Source of the DNA: Agrococcus sediminis
GTDB lineage: Bacteria > Actinomycetota > Actinomycetes > Actinomycetales > Microbacteriaceae
DNA length: 64,000 nt
Direction: 5' to 3'
NCBI RefSeq assembly: GCF_007923295.1
Contig: NZ_VOIR01000011.1
Span: 248,001-312,000 of the forward strand
The notes under the pieces were generated by a model that was given only the letters and a program-made list of their open reading frames with translations, had not been told where the DNA came from and did not search any database. Made by a program: the position numbers and the translations under genes. Shown here piece by piece: positions 45,193 through 53,256 of the stretch (its first letter is position 1; the number at the start of each line of letters is the position of its first letter).

Positions 45193-46781
45193 GCCGCATC
45201 GTCGTCATCGGCGGCGGCATCGCCGGCATCGCGAGCGCGGGCCTGCTCGCGCGCGACGGCCACGCGGTCACGCTCGTCGAGCAGGGGCCGGCCCTCGGCG
45301 GCCGCGCCGGCACGTGGCGCTCGAAGGGCTTCCTGTTCGACACGGGGCCGTCATGGATGCTCATGCGCGAGCCCTACGAGCACGCGTTCCGGCTGCTCGG
45401 CTCGAGCCTCGAGGCCGAGCTCGACCTCGTGCGCCTCGACCCCGCCTACCGGGTGCTCTTCGAGGGCGAGGACGAGCAGCTCGAGGTCTCGGGCGACCTC
45501 GAGACGACGATCGCGCGCTTCGAGGCGGTCGAGCCCGGTGCCGGCGACGCGCTGCGGCGCCACCTCGCCTCGGCGACCGAGACGGCAGAGCTCGCGACCG
45601 CGGGCCTGCTCTCGAACCGCTTCGACTCGCCCGGCGCCTTCGCGGGGCTCGGGCTCGCGCGCCGGCTGCCCACGCTCACGCGGCTGCTCATCGAGTCGCT
45701 CGAATCGCGCATCGCGCGCGGCTTCCGCGACCGCCGCCTGCAGCAGACGCTCGGCTACCCGGCCGTCTTCCTCGGCACCGAGCCCAGGTCGGCGCCGTCG
45801 ATGTACCACCTGATGAGCCACTTCGACCTCGTCGAGGGCGTCTGGTACCCGCAGGGCGGGTTCACGGCGGTGGTGGATGCGCTCGCGCGCCTCGCGCGCG
45901 AGTCCGGGGTCGAGGTGCGCACCGGCACCCGCGTCGAGCGCATCCTCGTCGACGGGGGCGCGGCCCACGGCGTCGAGCTCGCCGGCGGCGAGCGCATCGA
46001 GGCCGACCTCGTCGTCTCCGCCGCCGACGGCCATGCGACCGACACCCGGCTGCTCGCGCACGTGCCCGGCATCGCCGAGCGCGCCCGCCGCCGCTGGGCG
46101 AAGCGCGTCGCGGGCCCCTCGGCGGTGCTCGTCATGCTCGGCGTCGAGGGCGAGCTGCCCGAGCTCGCGCACCACTCGCTGCTGTTCACGCGCGACTGGG
46201 AGGACGGCTTCGGCCGGATCTTCGGCGCTCCCGCGGCCGACCCCGCCGACGGCGTCACCGACCCGGCATCGCTCTACGTCAGCCGCACCTCCGCGACCGA
46301 CCCGTCGGTGGCGCCCGCCGGGCACGAGGCGCTCTTCGTGCTCGTGCCGGTGCCGGCCGACACGCGCCTCGGCGCGGGCGGCGTCGACGGCGCGGGCGAC
46401 GCCGCGGTCGAGGCGATCGCCGACCGCGCCATCGCCCAGATCGCCGACTGGGCCGGCATCGACCGGCTCGCCGAGCGCGTCGTCACGCGCCGCACCATCG
46501 GCCCGGCCGACTTCTCGCGCGACTTCGACTCGTGGCAGGGCACCGCGCTCGGGCCGGCGCACACGCTGCGGCAGAGCGCCTTCTTCCGCGGCTCCACCAA
46601 GCATCCGGGCGTCGACCGGCTGCTGCTCGCGGGCGCGACCACGGTGCCCGGCATCGGCGTGCCGATGTGCCTCATCTCGGCCGAGCTCGTCGTCAAGCAC
46701 GTGCGCGGCGACCGCTCCACCGGCCCGCTGCGACCGCTCGGAGCCGCGGCGCAGACCCCGGCGGAGGCGGAGCCGGCATGA
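45189..46781 (+). CDS. crtI: Phytoene desaturase
   Basis: A 530-residue FAD enzyme that desaturates phytoene to lycopene in four steps. VVIGGGIAGIASAGLLARDGH at the N-terminus binds FAD (20-residue core IGGGIAGIASAGLLA), followed by LVEQGPALGGRAGTW and FDTGPSWML; the C-terminal signature LLLAGATTVPGIGVPMCLISAEL is split around residues 480-503. ATG overlaps the crtB stop. The product lycopene is the substrate of the crtEb elongase encoded three genes on. Confidence 0.95.
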   Translation: MSRIVVIGGGIAGIASAGLLARDGHAVTLVEQGPALGGRAGTWRSKGFLFDTGPSWMLMREPYEHAFRLLGSSLEAELDLVRLDPAYRVLFEGEDEQLEVSGDLETTIARFEAVEPGAGDALRRHLASATETAELATAGLLSNRFDSPGAFAGLGLARRLPTLTRLLIESLESRIARGFRDRRLQQTLGYPAVFLGTEPRSAPSMYHLMSHFDLVEGVWYPQGGFTAVVDALARLARESGVEVRTGTRVERILVDGGAAHGVELAGGERIEADLVVSAADGHATDTRLLAHVPGIAERARRRWAKRVAGPSAVLVMLGVEGELPELAHHSLLFTRDWEDGFGRIFGAPAADPADGVTDPASLYVSRTSATDPSVAPAGHEALFVLVPVPADTRLGAGGVDGAGDAAVEAIADRAIAQIADWAGIDRLAERVVTRRTIGPADFSRDFDSWQGTALGPAHTLRQSAFFRGSTKHPGVDRLLLAGATTVPGIGVPMCLISAELVVKHVRGDRSTGPLRPLGAAAQTPAEAEPA

Positions 46782-47107
46782 GCCTCGCCTACCTCGTGGG
46801 GCTGCTGCTGGCCACCCTGGGCGTCGGCGCCATCGACGCGCGCTGGCGGCTCGCGCTGTTCCGCGAGCCCCTGCGAGCGATCGGCGCGGTCGGCGGGACC
46901 GCCGCGGTGCTGCTCATCATCGACCTCGCGGGCATCGCCACAGGCAACTTCCGGCTCGGCGCCTCCCCGTGGATGACGGGTGTCGAGGTGCTGCCGCACC
47001 TGCCGATCGAGGAGCTCGGCTTCATCGTCTTTCTCGCCTACGTCTCGCTCGTGGCGCTCGCGGGCGCCGAGCGCATCCTCGACCGCAGGGCGGGGGCCGC
47101 GGTATGA
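46778..47107 (+). CDS. crtYe: C50 carotenoid epsilon-cyclase subunit CrtYe
   Basis: A 109-residue membrane protein with three helices, half of a heterodimeric lycopene-type cyclase. Motifs: LLLATLGVGAIDARWRLALF, GIATGNFRLGASPW and LPHLPIEELGFIVFLAYVSL, where PIEE is the conserved acidic motif of this cyclase family. With CrtYf it should cyclise the C50 intermediate flavuxanthin, as in Corynebacterium. Ring type (epsilon, beta or gamma) cannot be fixed from sequence by eye. Overlaps crtI. Confidence 0.9.
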   Translation: MSLAYLVGLLLATLGVGAIDARWRLALFREPLRAIGAVGGTAAVLLIIDLAGIATGNFRLGASPWMTGVEVLPHLPIEELGFIVFLAYVSLVALAGAERILDRRAGAAV

Positions 47108-47439
47108 GCTACGCGCTGCTCCTGACACCGCTGCTCGTGGCCGCCGCGATCGCCGCGATCGTCGCGCTCCGCCGCGACCGGCGGGGCTGGGCGGCGCTCG
47201 GGATCGCGGCCGTCGTCATCATGGCGCTCACCGTCGTGTTCGACTCGCTGATGATCGCCGCCGACCTGTTCCGCTTCGACGACGCGCTGCTGCTGGGGGT
47301 GCGCCTCGGGCTCGCGCCGATCGAGGATCTCGGCTACGCGCTCATCGCGCTGCTGCTCGTGGCGGCGCTGTGGCGGCTGCTGCCCTCGCGAGGCCGAGGC
47401 GTCGCGGCGAGCCCGAGCGCGGAGGCGGCGGATGCGTGA
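47104..47439 (+). CDS. crtYf: C50 carotenoid epsilon-cyclase subunit CrtYf
   Basis: A 111-residue membrane protein, partner of CrtYe. Three helices; DSLMIAADLFRFDDALLLGVRLGLAPIEDLGYAL shows the paired acidic PIED motif at about residues 76-79. Start ATG overlaps the crtYe stop. The C-terminal tail is Ala-rich, and the next gene begins inside it (8-base overlap). Confidence 0.9.
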   Translation: MSYALLLTPLLVAAAIAAIVALRRDRRGWAALGIAAVVIMALTVVFDSLMIAADLFRFDDALLLGVRLGLAPIEDLGYALIALLLVAALWRLLPSRGRGVAASPSAEAADA

Positions 47440-48322
47440 CGTCGTGATCGGCGAGCCGAGCCTCGCCCGCCGGCTGCTGCTCGCGTCGCGCCCGGTCAGC
47501 TGGATCAACACGGCGTTCCCGTTCGCCGCGGCGATGCTGCTCACGACCGGCCAGGTCGACGCGCGCCTCATCATCGGCACGCTCTTCTTCCTCGTGCCGT
47601 ACAACCTCGCGATGTACGGCATCAACGACGTCTTCGACTACGCCTCCGACGCCCAGAACCCGCGCAAGGGCGGCGTCGAGGGCGCGCTCCTGCCGCCGTC
47701 GACGCACCGCGCGACCCTGCTGTGGTCGGTGGGGCTGCTCGTGCCGTTCGTCGTCGCGCTCGTCGCGCTCGGCGGCCCGGCCTCGTGGGCCGTGCTCGCC
47801 GTCAGCCTGTTCGCGGTCGTCGCCTACTCGGCGCGCGGGCTGCGCTTCAAGGAGGTGCCGGTGCTCGACTCGATCACCTCGAGCACCCACTTCGTGAGCC
47901 CCGCCGTCTACGGCCTCGTGCTCGCGGGCGCCGACTGGACCCCGCAGCTGTGGGCGATCCTCGTGGCGTTCTTCTGCTGGGGCATGGCGAGCCACGCCTT
48001 CGGGGCCGTGCAGGACGTCGTGCCCGACCGCGAGGGCGGCATCGCGTCGATCGCGACGGTGCTCGGCGCGCGCGCGACCGTGCACCTCGCGATCGGCCTG
48101 TGGGCCGCCGCCGGCGCGCTCATGCTGCTCGCGCCCTGGCCCGCCTCGGCCGCCGCCCTCGTCGCCGTGCCGTACATCGCGCTCGCCGCGCCCTTCTGGA
48201 GCATCACCGACGAGGGCAGCGCCGCCGCCAACCGCGGCTGGCGCCGCTTCCTCTGGGTCAACTACGCGTGCGGCTTCCTCGTGACGATGGTGTGCATCGC
48301 GTGGGCGATGGGCGTGCGATGA
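47432..48322 (+). CDS. crtEb: Lycopene elongase (UbiA-type prenyltransferase)
   Basis: A 296-residue UbiA-superfamily membrane prenyltransferase that adds C5 units to both ends of lycopene, giving the C50 backbone. The first Asp-rich motif is YGINDVFDYASDAQNPRKGG (about residues 63-82); the second is AVQDVVPDREGGIASIATVLG (QDVVPDREGG core). About eight membrane helices. Presence next to crtYe/crtYf identifies a decaprenoxanthin-type pathway. No glycosyltransferase or hydroxylase is in the cluster. Confidence 0.93.
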   Translation: MRDVVIGEPSLARRLLLASRPVSWINTAFPFAAAMLLTTGQVDARLIIGTLFFLVPYNLAMYGINDVFDYASDAQNPRKGGVEGALLPPSTHRATLLWSVGLLVPFVVALVALGGPASWAVLAVSLFAVVAYSARGLRFKEVPVLDSITSSTHFVSPAVYGLVLAGADWTPQLWAILVAFFCWGMASHAFGAVQDVVPDREGGIASIATVLGARATVHLAIGLWAAAGALMLLAPWPASAAALVAVPYIALAAPFWSITDEGSAAANRGWRRFLWVNYACGFLVTMVCIAWAMGVR

Positions 48323-49800
48323 GCCGCCGCATCCTCGTCACGGGCGCCACCGGCTACGTCGGCGGCCGGCTCGCCCCGCGCCTCGTCGAGGCCGGGCACC
48401 ACGTGCGGGCGCTGGCGCGCGACCCCGGGCGGCTGCGGGACGCCGCGTGGGCGGGCGACGTCGAGATCGTGCAGGGCGACCTCGAGGTGCTCGCCGACGT
48501 GCGGCGGGCGGTCGAGGGCGTCGACGTGGTCTTCCACCTCGTGCACGCCATGAGCGCGGGCGGCGACTGGGCTCAGGCCGAGCTCGTGCAGGCGCAGCAC
48601 GTCGCCGCCGCGGCGAAGGCGGCGGGCGTGCAGCGCATCGTCTACCTCTCCGGCCTGCACCCGCAAGGGCAGCGGCTCTCGAAGCACCTCGCCTCCCGCG
48701 TCGCCGTCGGCGAGACGCTGCTGGCCTCCGGCGTGCCGACGATCGTGCTCGAGGCGGGCATCGTCATCGGCTCCGGCTCCGCGTCGTTCGAGATGATCCG
48801 GCACCTCACCGAGGTGCTGCCCTACATGCCGGCGCCCCGCTGGGTGCGCAACTTCGTGCAGCCGATCGCGATCCGCGACGTGCTGCACTACCTCGTCGCC
48901 GCGGCCGAGGTGCCCGGCGACGTGCACGGCGCGTTCGACATCGGCGGGCCCGACGTGCTGCGCTACGGCCAGGTGATGAACGGCTACGCGGTCGAGGCGG
49001 GCCTGCCGCAGCGGCCGATCGCGCCGCTGCCGGTGCTGACGCCGTGGCTCGCCTCGCAGTGGGTCAACCTCGTGACGCCGGTGCCGCGCGCGATCGCGAT
49101 GCCGCTCATCGGCTCGCTCCTGCACGACTGCGTCGTCGAGGAGCACCGCATCGATCGCGTCATCCCGCCGCCCGAGGGCGGCCTCACCGGCTACCGCGGC
49201 GCGGTGCGACTCGCGCTCGCCCGCGAGCGCTCGGGCGACATCGAGTCGAGCTGGCGCTCGGCATCGTCGGCGGGCGCCCCGTCCGACCCGCTGCCGAGCG
49301 ACCCGAAGTGGTCGGGGTCGACGGTGATGGAGGATGCGCGCGAGCGCGTCACGAGCGCCTCGCCCGAGGCGGTGTGGCGCGTGGTCGAGTCGATCGGCGG
49401 CGACCGCGGCTGGTACTCGGTGCCGCTGCTGTGGAGCATCCGCGGGCTCGCCGACCGGCTCGTCGGCGGCGTGGGGCTGCGTCGCGGCCGCCGCGACCCG
49501 GTGCGCCTGCGCGCCGGCGACGTCGTCGACTTCTGGCGCGTCGAGCGCATCGACCACGGCCGGCTGCTGCGGCTGCGGGCCGAGATGCGCGTGCCGGGGC
49601 GCGCCTGGATCGAGTTCACCGTCGAGCCCGCGCAGCTCGAGTCGGGCGGGAGCGGCGCGCGCTACCGGCAGCGCGCCATCTTCCTGCCGAGCGGGCTGGG
49701 CGGCCGGCTCTACTGGTGGTCGCTCGTGCCCGCCCACCACGTGATCTTCGAGGTGATGGCCAACCGCATCGTCGCGGCGGCGGAGGCGGAGGCCCGGTGA
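48319..49800 (+). CDS. SDR-family NAD(P)-binding protein with DUF2867 domain
   Basis: A 493-residue two-domain protein. Residues 1-300 are an atypical short-chain dehydrogenase: ILVTGATGYVGGRLAPRLVEAGH binds NAD(P) (core GATGYVGGRL), with HLVHAM and RIVYLSGLHP later; the catalytic YxxxK is not evident, so it may be non-enzymatic or quinone-binding like DUF2867 relatives. Residues about 330-490 are the DUF2867/SRPBCC-like domain. It overlaps crtEb by ATGA and is thus cotranscribed with the carotenoid genes, but a direct role in the pathway is not established. Confidence 0.88.
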   Translation: MSRRILVTGATGYVGGRLAPRLVEAGHHVRALARDPGRLRDAAWAGDVEIVQGDLEVLADVRRAVEGVDVVFHLVHAMSAGGDWAQAELVQAQHVAAAAKAAGVQRIVYLSGLHPQGQRLSKHLASRVAVGETLLASGVPTIVLEAGIVIGSGSASFEMIRHLTEVLPYMPAPRWVRNFVQPIAIRDVLHYLVAAAEVPGDVHGAFDIGGPDVLRYGQVMNGYAVEAGLPQRPIAPLPVLTPWLASQWVNLVTPVPRAIAMPLIGSLLHDCVVEEHRIDRVIPPPEGGLTGYRGAVRLALARERSGDIESSWRSASSAGAPSDPLPSDPKWSGSTVMEDARERVTSASPEAVWRVVESIGGDRGWYSVPLLWSIRGLADRLVGGVGLRRGRRDPVRLRAGDVVDFWRVERIDHGRLLRLRAEMRVPGRAWIEFTVEPAQLESGGSGARYRQRAIFLPSGLGGRLYWWSLVPAHHVIFEVMANRIVAAAEAEAR

Positions 49801-50216
49801 GGCTCTGGTCGCTCCATCCCGGGCTCCTCGACCGGCAGGGCCTCATCGCGTGCTGGCGCGAGGCGCTGCTCGCGCAGGCGGTGCTCGCCGGCCGCACGAG
49901 CGGCTACACGCGCCACCCGCAGCTGCAGCGCTTCCAGGAGCAGCCCGACCCCGTCGCGAGCATCGGCGCGTACCTCTCGGGCATCGCCGCGGTGGCCGAG
50001 GTGCGCGGCTACCGCTTCGACCGCTCCCGCATCGACGCCCCCGGCCCCGCGCAGCGCATGACCGTCTCCGACGGCCAGCTCGCGTTCGAGTGGCGGCACC
50101 TGCGGGCGAAGATCGCCGCCCGCAGCCCGGAGCGCTTGCGGCTCGCGCGGCACCCGGTGCCGCATCCGCTCTTCGAGGTCGAGCGCGGCCCCGTCGCCGA
50201 GTGGGAGCGGCCCTAG
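49797..50216 (+). CDS. Pyrimidine dimer DNA glycosylase/endonuclease V-like protein
   Basis: A 139-residue protein of the Pyr_excise family: RLWSLHPGLLDRQGLIACWREALLAQ, then HPQLQRFQEQPDPVASIGAYL. T4 endonuclease V excises UV dimers, but the bacterial branch is mostly untested. Its GTG start overlaps the previous stop, so light-protective carotenoid genes and a UV-repair-like gene share a transcript, a sensible pairing. It converges with marR copy 2 and the two stop codons share CTAG. Confidence 0.82.
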   Translation: MRLWSLHPGLLDRQGLIACWREALLAQAVLAGRTSGYTRHPQLQRFQEQPDPVASIGAYLSGIAAVAEVRGYRFDRSRIDAPGPAQRMTVSDGQLAFEWRHLRAKIAARSPERLRLARHPVPHPLFEVERGPVAEWERP

Positions 50217-50791
50217 GGCTCGAGCCCGGCGTCGGCCTCGAGCGGCGGGTGCTCCATCACCGGCAGGTCGGCGAGCGCGCTGAGGAACCTCGTCGCGGCA
50301 CGGCGCTCGTCGCTCGACATCGTCGCGGCGATCTCGAAGCGGCGCGTGTGGTCGCGCCCGACGGTCGCGGTCGCCGTCGCGCGCGTGGCATCGGTGACCC
50401 GCACCGACAGCGCCCGGCGGTCGGTCGGGTGCGGCTCGCGCCGCACGTGCCCGGCGCGCTCGAGCCGGTCGAGCATCTTCGTCACCGACGGCCCCGAGAT
50501 GCCCAGGTGCTGCGCGATCATCGTCGACGTGACCGGCCGGCCCTCGCGCGCGACGGCCATCATGAAGCGGATCGCGCGCATGTCGTTCTCGCCGAGCCTC
50601 ATGTAGCGGCGGCTCGCCTCGCTGTGCGCCTCCGAGGTGCGGTGCCACCGCCGCAGCGCCTGGAAGAGGTCGACGATCTCCTCGACCTCGCGGTCGCTCA
50701 GGCCGCGCTCGCCGACGAGGCGGGCGGATGCGTCGAGTCGCCTCGGGTCGATGAGCGCCCGTGCGTCGGCGTCCGCGGCCCGCTGTCCCAT
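50213..50791 (-). CDS. MarR family regulator, copy 2
   Basis: A 192-residue winged-helix regulator, close paralogue of copy 1 (shared runs include GENDMRAIR, STMIA-HLGI-GPSVTKMLDRLERAGH and REPHPTDRRALS). It lacks the repeat tail. It faces the end of the carotenoid operon, so the two paralogues bracket it. ATG 50791 follows TAGCAT by six bases, and the shared 19-bp motif lies just upstream, consistent with auto- or cross-regulation. Confidence 0.9.
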   Translation of the reverse strand: MGQRAADADARALIDPRRLDASARLVGERGLSDREVEEIVDLFQALRRWHRTSEAHSEASRRYMRLGENDMRAIRFMMAVAREGRPVTSTMIAQHLGISGPSVTKMLDRLERAGHVRREPHPTDRRALSVRVTDATRATATATVGRDHTRRFEIAATMSSDERRAATRFLSALADLPVMEHPPLEADAGLEP

Positions 50792-50797
50792 GCGGCA

Positions 50798-50803
50798 ATG
50801 CTA
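50798..50803 (-). promoter_or_regulatory. -10 box, leaderless promoter of marR copy 2
   Basis: On the minus strand TAGCAT, six bases (TGCCGC), then ATG 50791. Confidence 0.6.
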
Positions 50804-50812
50804 CCCGCGCGG

Positions 50813-50831
50813 CTCATAGTTGCCTTGGCTC
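50813..50831. promoter_or_regulatory. Putative MarR operator 2
   Basis: CTCATAGTTGCCTTGGCTC, nine bases upstream of the marR-2 -10 box; differs from operator 1 only in its central ACA/CTT. Confidence 0.65.
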
Positions 50832-50856
50832 AGCATCCGCCGCGCCGCAGCGCGCG

Positions 50857-51501
50857 TCAGCGGTGCTCGAACCGCCAGGGGAGCGAGCCGACGTGGAGGC
50901 GGTGGCGCGGACCCTCCTCGGTCTCCTCGCCGCCGTCGTACGCCTCGTCGCCGTGCCACAGCGCGAGCCCGCGCTCGTGGTCCTGCTTCGTCTCGTAGCG
51001 CTGCATCTCGCGCGCGCCGAGCGAGCGGACGGCGGCATCGACGGTCGAGAACGCCATGAGGGTGTCGAGCGTCACCCACGTGGGCGGGAACAGCTTGAGG
51101 CTCCCTGCCCCGTGCCGCTTGAGCGCATCCGCCGGGCGCAGCCACTCGGAGGCGACCGCCTCGGCCTGCTGCAGCACGACGTCGCCCTCGTGCCCGTGCG
51201 CGAAGAAGAACCAGGTGTGGAACTTGGTCGCGAGCTGCTGCGGCGGCGACCAGTGCGACAGCGGCAGCAGGGCGTCGGGGTCGACGATCAGGCCGGTCTC
51301 CTCGGCCGTCTCGCGCACCGCGGCGTTGCGGGCGGTGCGCTCCTCGTCGTCGGCCTCGTCGTGCGGCTCGACCCTGCCGCCGGGGAACACCCAGCCGCCG
51401 GCGAACGCCCCGCGATCGGGCCGCTGCAGCAGGAGCACCTCGATGGCGCCGGCGCCGTCGCGCGCGAGCACGAGGGTGGCGGCGACGGGGATCTCGGTCA
51501 C
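50857..51501 (-). CDS. NUDIX hydrolase
   Basis: A 214-residue NUDIX enzyme. The box is FPGGRVEPHDEADDEE followed by AAVRETAEETGLIVD; the helix residues REtaEEtG are intact, but the first loop is about five residues longer than the standard 23-residue box, as in NUDT19/CoA-pyrophosphatase-like members. The N-terminal AATLVLARDGAGAIEVLLLQRP is typical. Substrate not predictable. GTG 51501 is used because TAGCGT ends six bases before it. Confidence 0.87.
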   Translation of the reverse strand: MTEIPVAATLVLARDGAGAIEVLLLQRPDRGAFAGGWVFPGGRVEPHDEADDEERTARNAAVRETAEETGLIVDPDALLPLSHWSPPQQLATKFHTWFFFAHGHEGDVVLQQAEAVASEWLRPADALKRHGAGSLKLFPPTWVTLDTLMAFSTVDAAVRSLGAREMQRYETKQDHERGLALWHGDEAYDGGEETEEGPRHRLHVGSLPWRFEHR

Positions 51502-51505
51502 ACGC

Positions 51506-53014
51506 TCACGCTACCGCTGAGGGACCCTCATCCGCCGCTGATCCGCGCGTCATCTCGCGGATCGCGTCGTCGGCGCGGCTGCCGTAGGGCCCTGCTGGAT
51601 CGGCCGCGTGCAGGTCGGGCTTCTGGGCCGGCACGGCGAGCACCTCGAGCGGCGGCGCGTGCTCGATCGCCGGCTCGAGCCCCTGCAGCGCCGAGAAGCG
51701 GCGCGCCTGGGTCACGACGTTGCGATCGAGCGACGAGTTGAAGGCGTTGTACGCCTCGACGGTGCTGTTGAGGCGCTTGCCGAGCGTGGCGAGGTGCGTG
51801 CCCATCGTGCCGAGCCGCTTGTGCAGCTCGCGGCCCACCTCGAGCACCCGCATCGCCTCGCCCGCGAGCTGCTCCTGCCGCCAGGTGTAGCCGACGGTGC
51901 GCAGCAGCGCGACGAGCGTCGCAGGCGTCGCGAGCACGACGTTGCGCTCGAAGGCGCGCTCGAACAGGGTCGGGTCGCGCTCGAGCGCCGCGTTCAGGAA
52001 CGGTTCGGCGGGGATGAACATGACGACGAACTCGGGCGTGCCGGGCACCGCCTCCCAGTACGCCTTCGAGCCGAGCTGGTCGATGTGGTCGCGGAGGTGG
52101 CGCGCGTGGGCGTCGAGCCGCTTGTCGCGCGTCGCGTCGTCGCGGGCCTCCATCGCCTCCAGGTAGCCGTTGAAGGCGACCTTCGCGTCGACGATCACCT
52201 GCTTCTCGCCCGCGAGATGCACCAGCATGTCGGGGCGCAGCGCGCCGTCGTCGGTCGCGTGGTGCGCCTGCTCGGTGAAGTCGACGTGCTCGAGCATCCC
52301 CGCGGCCTCGACGACCCGGCGCAGCTGCAGCTCGCCCCACCGGCCGCGCACCTGCGGGGCTCGGAGGGCCGTGACGAGCTGGCGCGTCTCGAGCGTGAGC
52401 TGCTCGGAGGAGGTGCGCATCGCGTGCAGCTGCTCGGCGAGCGCGGCGCCCGCCTCGGCGCGCGCCTTCTCGGCGGCCGTCACCTCGGTGCGCACCGAGT
52501 CGAGGGTCTTCGAGAGCGGCTCGACGAGCTGCTGCACCGCGGCCTCGCGCTTGGCGAGCTCGGCGGCGCCCTCGGTCTGCGACCTGCGCAGCCGCTCCTC
52601 GGCCTGCTCGAGGAAGACGGCCGAGTTGCGCTCGAGGGCCGCGCGGCTGAGCGCCGCGAACTCGTCGGCGCGACGCTGCGCATCCTGCTGCAGCTCGGCG
52701 ATGGCCTCGCGGCCCCGCTCGCGCTCCTCGACGAGCCGGCGGTGCGCCTCGGCGCGCGCCTCGTCGAGCTGCCGCTGCGCCTCGGCGCGCAGGTCGTCGA
52801 GCTGCGCCGCGTGGCGCCGCTCGGCGAGGTCGCGCTCGCGGGCGCGCTCGCCCTCGACGACCTCGAGCCGGCCGCGCACCGCGTGCAGCTCGCCCGCGGC
52901 GCCGCTCTGCTCGGCGGCGGCGCGCGCGCGGCCGAGGCGCGCGCCGAGCACGGCACCCAGCGCACCGGCGAGCAGCACGGCCGCGGCGACGACGATGACG
53001 GTCAGCGGATCCAT
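51506..53014 (-). CDS. rmuC: DNA recombination protein RmuC
   Basis: A 502-residue protein: one N-terminal membrane helix (LTVIVVAAAVLLAGALGAVLG), a long Arg/Glu/Ala coiled coil (about residues 30-190) and a C-terminal RmuC nuclease-like domain with RPDMLVHLAGEKQVIVDAKVAFNGYLEA (D...DxK), FIPAEPFLNAAL and TLVALLRTVGYTWRQEQLA. RmuC limits inversions at short inverted repeats, which fits a GC-rich genome with many palindromes. ATG 53014 is chosen because it directly precedes the membrane helix. Confidence 0.93.
   Translation of the reverse strand: MDPLTVIVVAAAVLLAGALGAVLGARLGRARAAAEQSGAAGELHAVRGRLEVVEGERARERDLAERRHAAQLDDLRAEAQRQLDEARAEAHRRLVEERERGREAIAELQQDAQRRADEFAALSRAALERNSAVFLEQAEERLRRSQTEGAAELAKREAAVQQLVEPLSKTLDSVRTEVTAAEKARAEAGAALAEQLHAMRTSSEQLTLETRQLVTALRAPQVRGRWGELQLRRVVEAAGMLEHVDFTEQAHHATDDGALRPDMLVHLAGEKQVIVDAKVAFNGYLEAMEARDDATRDKRLDAHARHLRDHIDQLGSKAYWEAVPGTPEFVVMFIPAEPFLNAALERDPTLFERAFERNVVLATPATLVALLRTVGYTWRQEQLAGEAMRVLEVGRELHKRLGTMGTHLATLGKRLNSTVEAYNAFNSSLDRNVVTQARRFSALQGLEPAIEHAPPLEVLAVPAQKPDLHAADPAGPYGSRADDAIREMTRGSAADEGPSAVA
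51508..51513 (-). promoter_or_regulatory. -10 box, leaderless promoter of the NUDIX gene
   Basis: On the minus strand TAGCGT, six bases (GAGCGT), then GTG 51501. It overlaps the 3' end of rmuC (stop at 51506). Confidence 0.55.
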
Positions 53015-53082
53015 GGAGGTATCGCACCACGGGCCACCCACGCCCGGGCGAGCGACGCGCGATCCGCCGCGGACCGGCCGTC

Positions 53083-53201
53083 GCGCCCGCCCCCGATGCA
53101 CAACGCAAGCCCATCCGCGATGTCCGGCGGCGGATCGGCTCGACCGCTCCGATCCTCCGCCGAACCGCCGGCTCGGGCTTGCGTTGTGCGCGGGCGGGCG
53201 C
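53083..53201. repeat. 119-bp imperfect palindrome
   Basis: Outer arms GCGCCCGCCC/GGGCGGGCGC, then a perfect 15-bp pair GCACAACGCAAGCCC (53098-53112) with its complement (53175-53189), then an inner stem GGCGGCGGATCGG against CCGATCCTCCGCC. It fills the gap between the divergent rmuC and metallo-beta-lactamase-fold genes, so it is not a simple terminator. The AT-containing arms differ in composition from the rest of the region. Confidence 0.8.
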
Positions 53202-53244
53202 CGCTGCGGGCCCGGAGGGCTGTCCGCGCCCAGCCCGCGCCGCG

Positions 53245-53250
53245 TAGGGT
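53245..53250 (+). promoter_or_regulatory. -10 box upstream of the frameshifted MBL-fold gene
   Basis: TAGGGT, six bases (CGGGGC), then ATG 53257. Confidence 0.5.
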
Positions 53251-53256
53251 CGGGGC

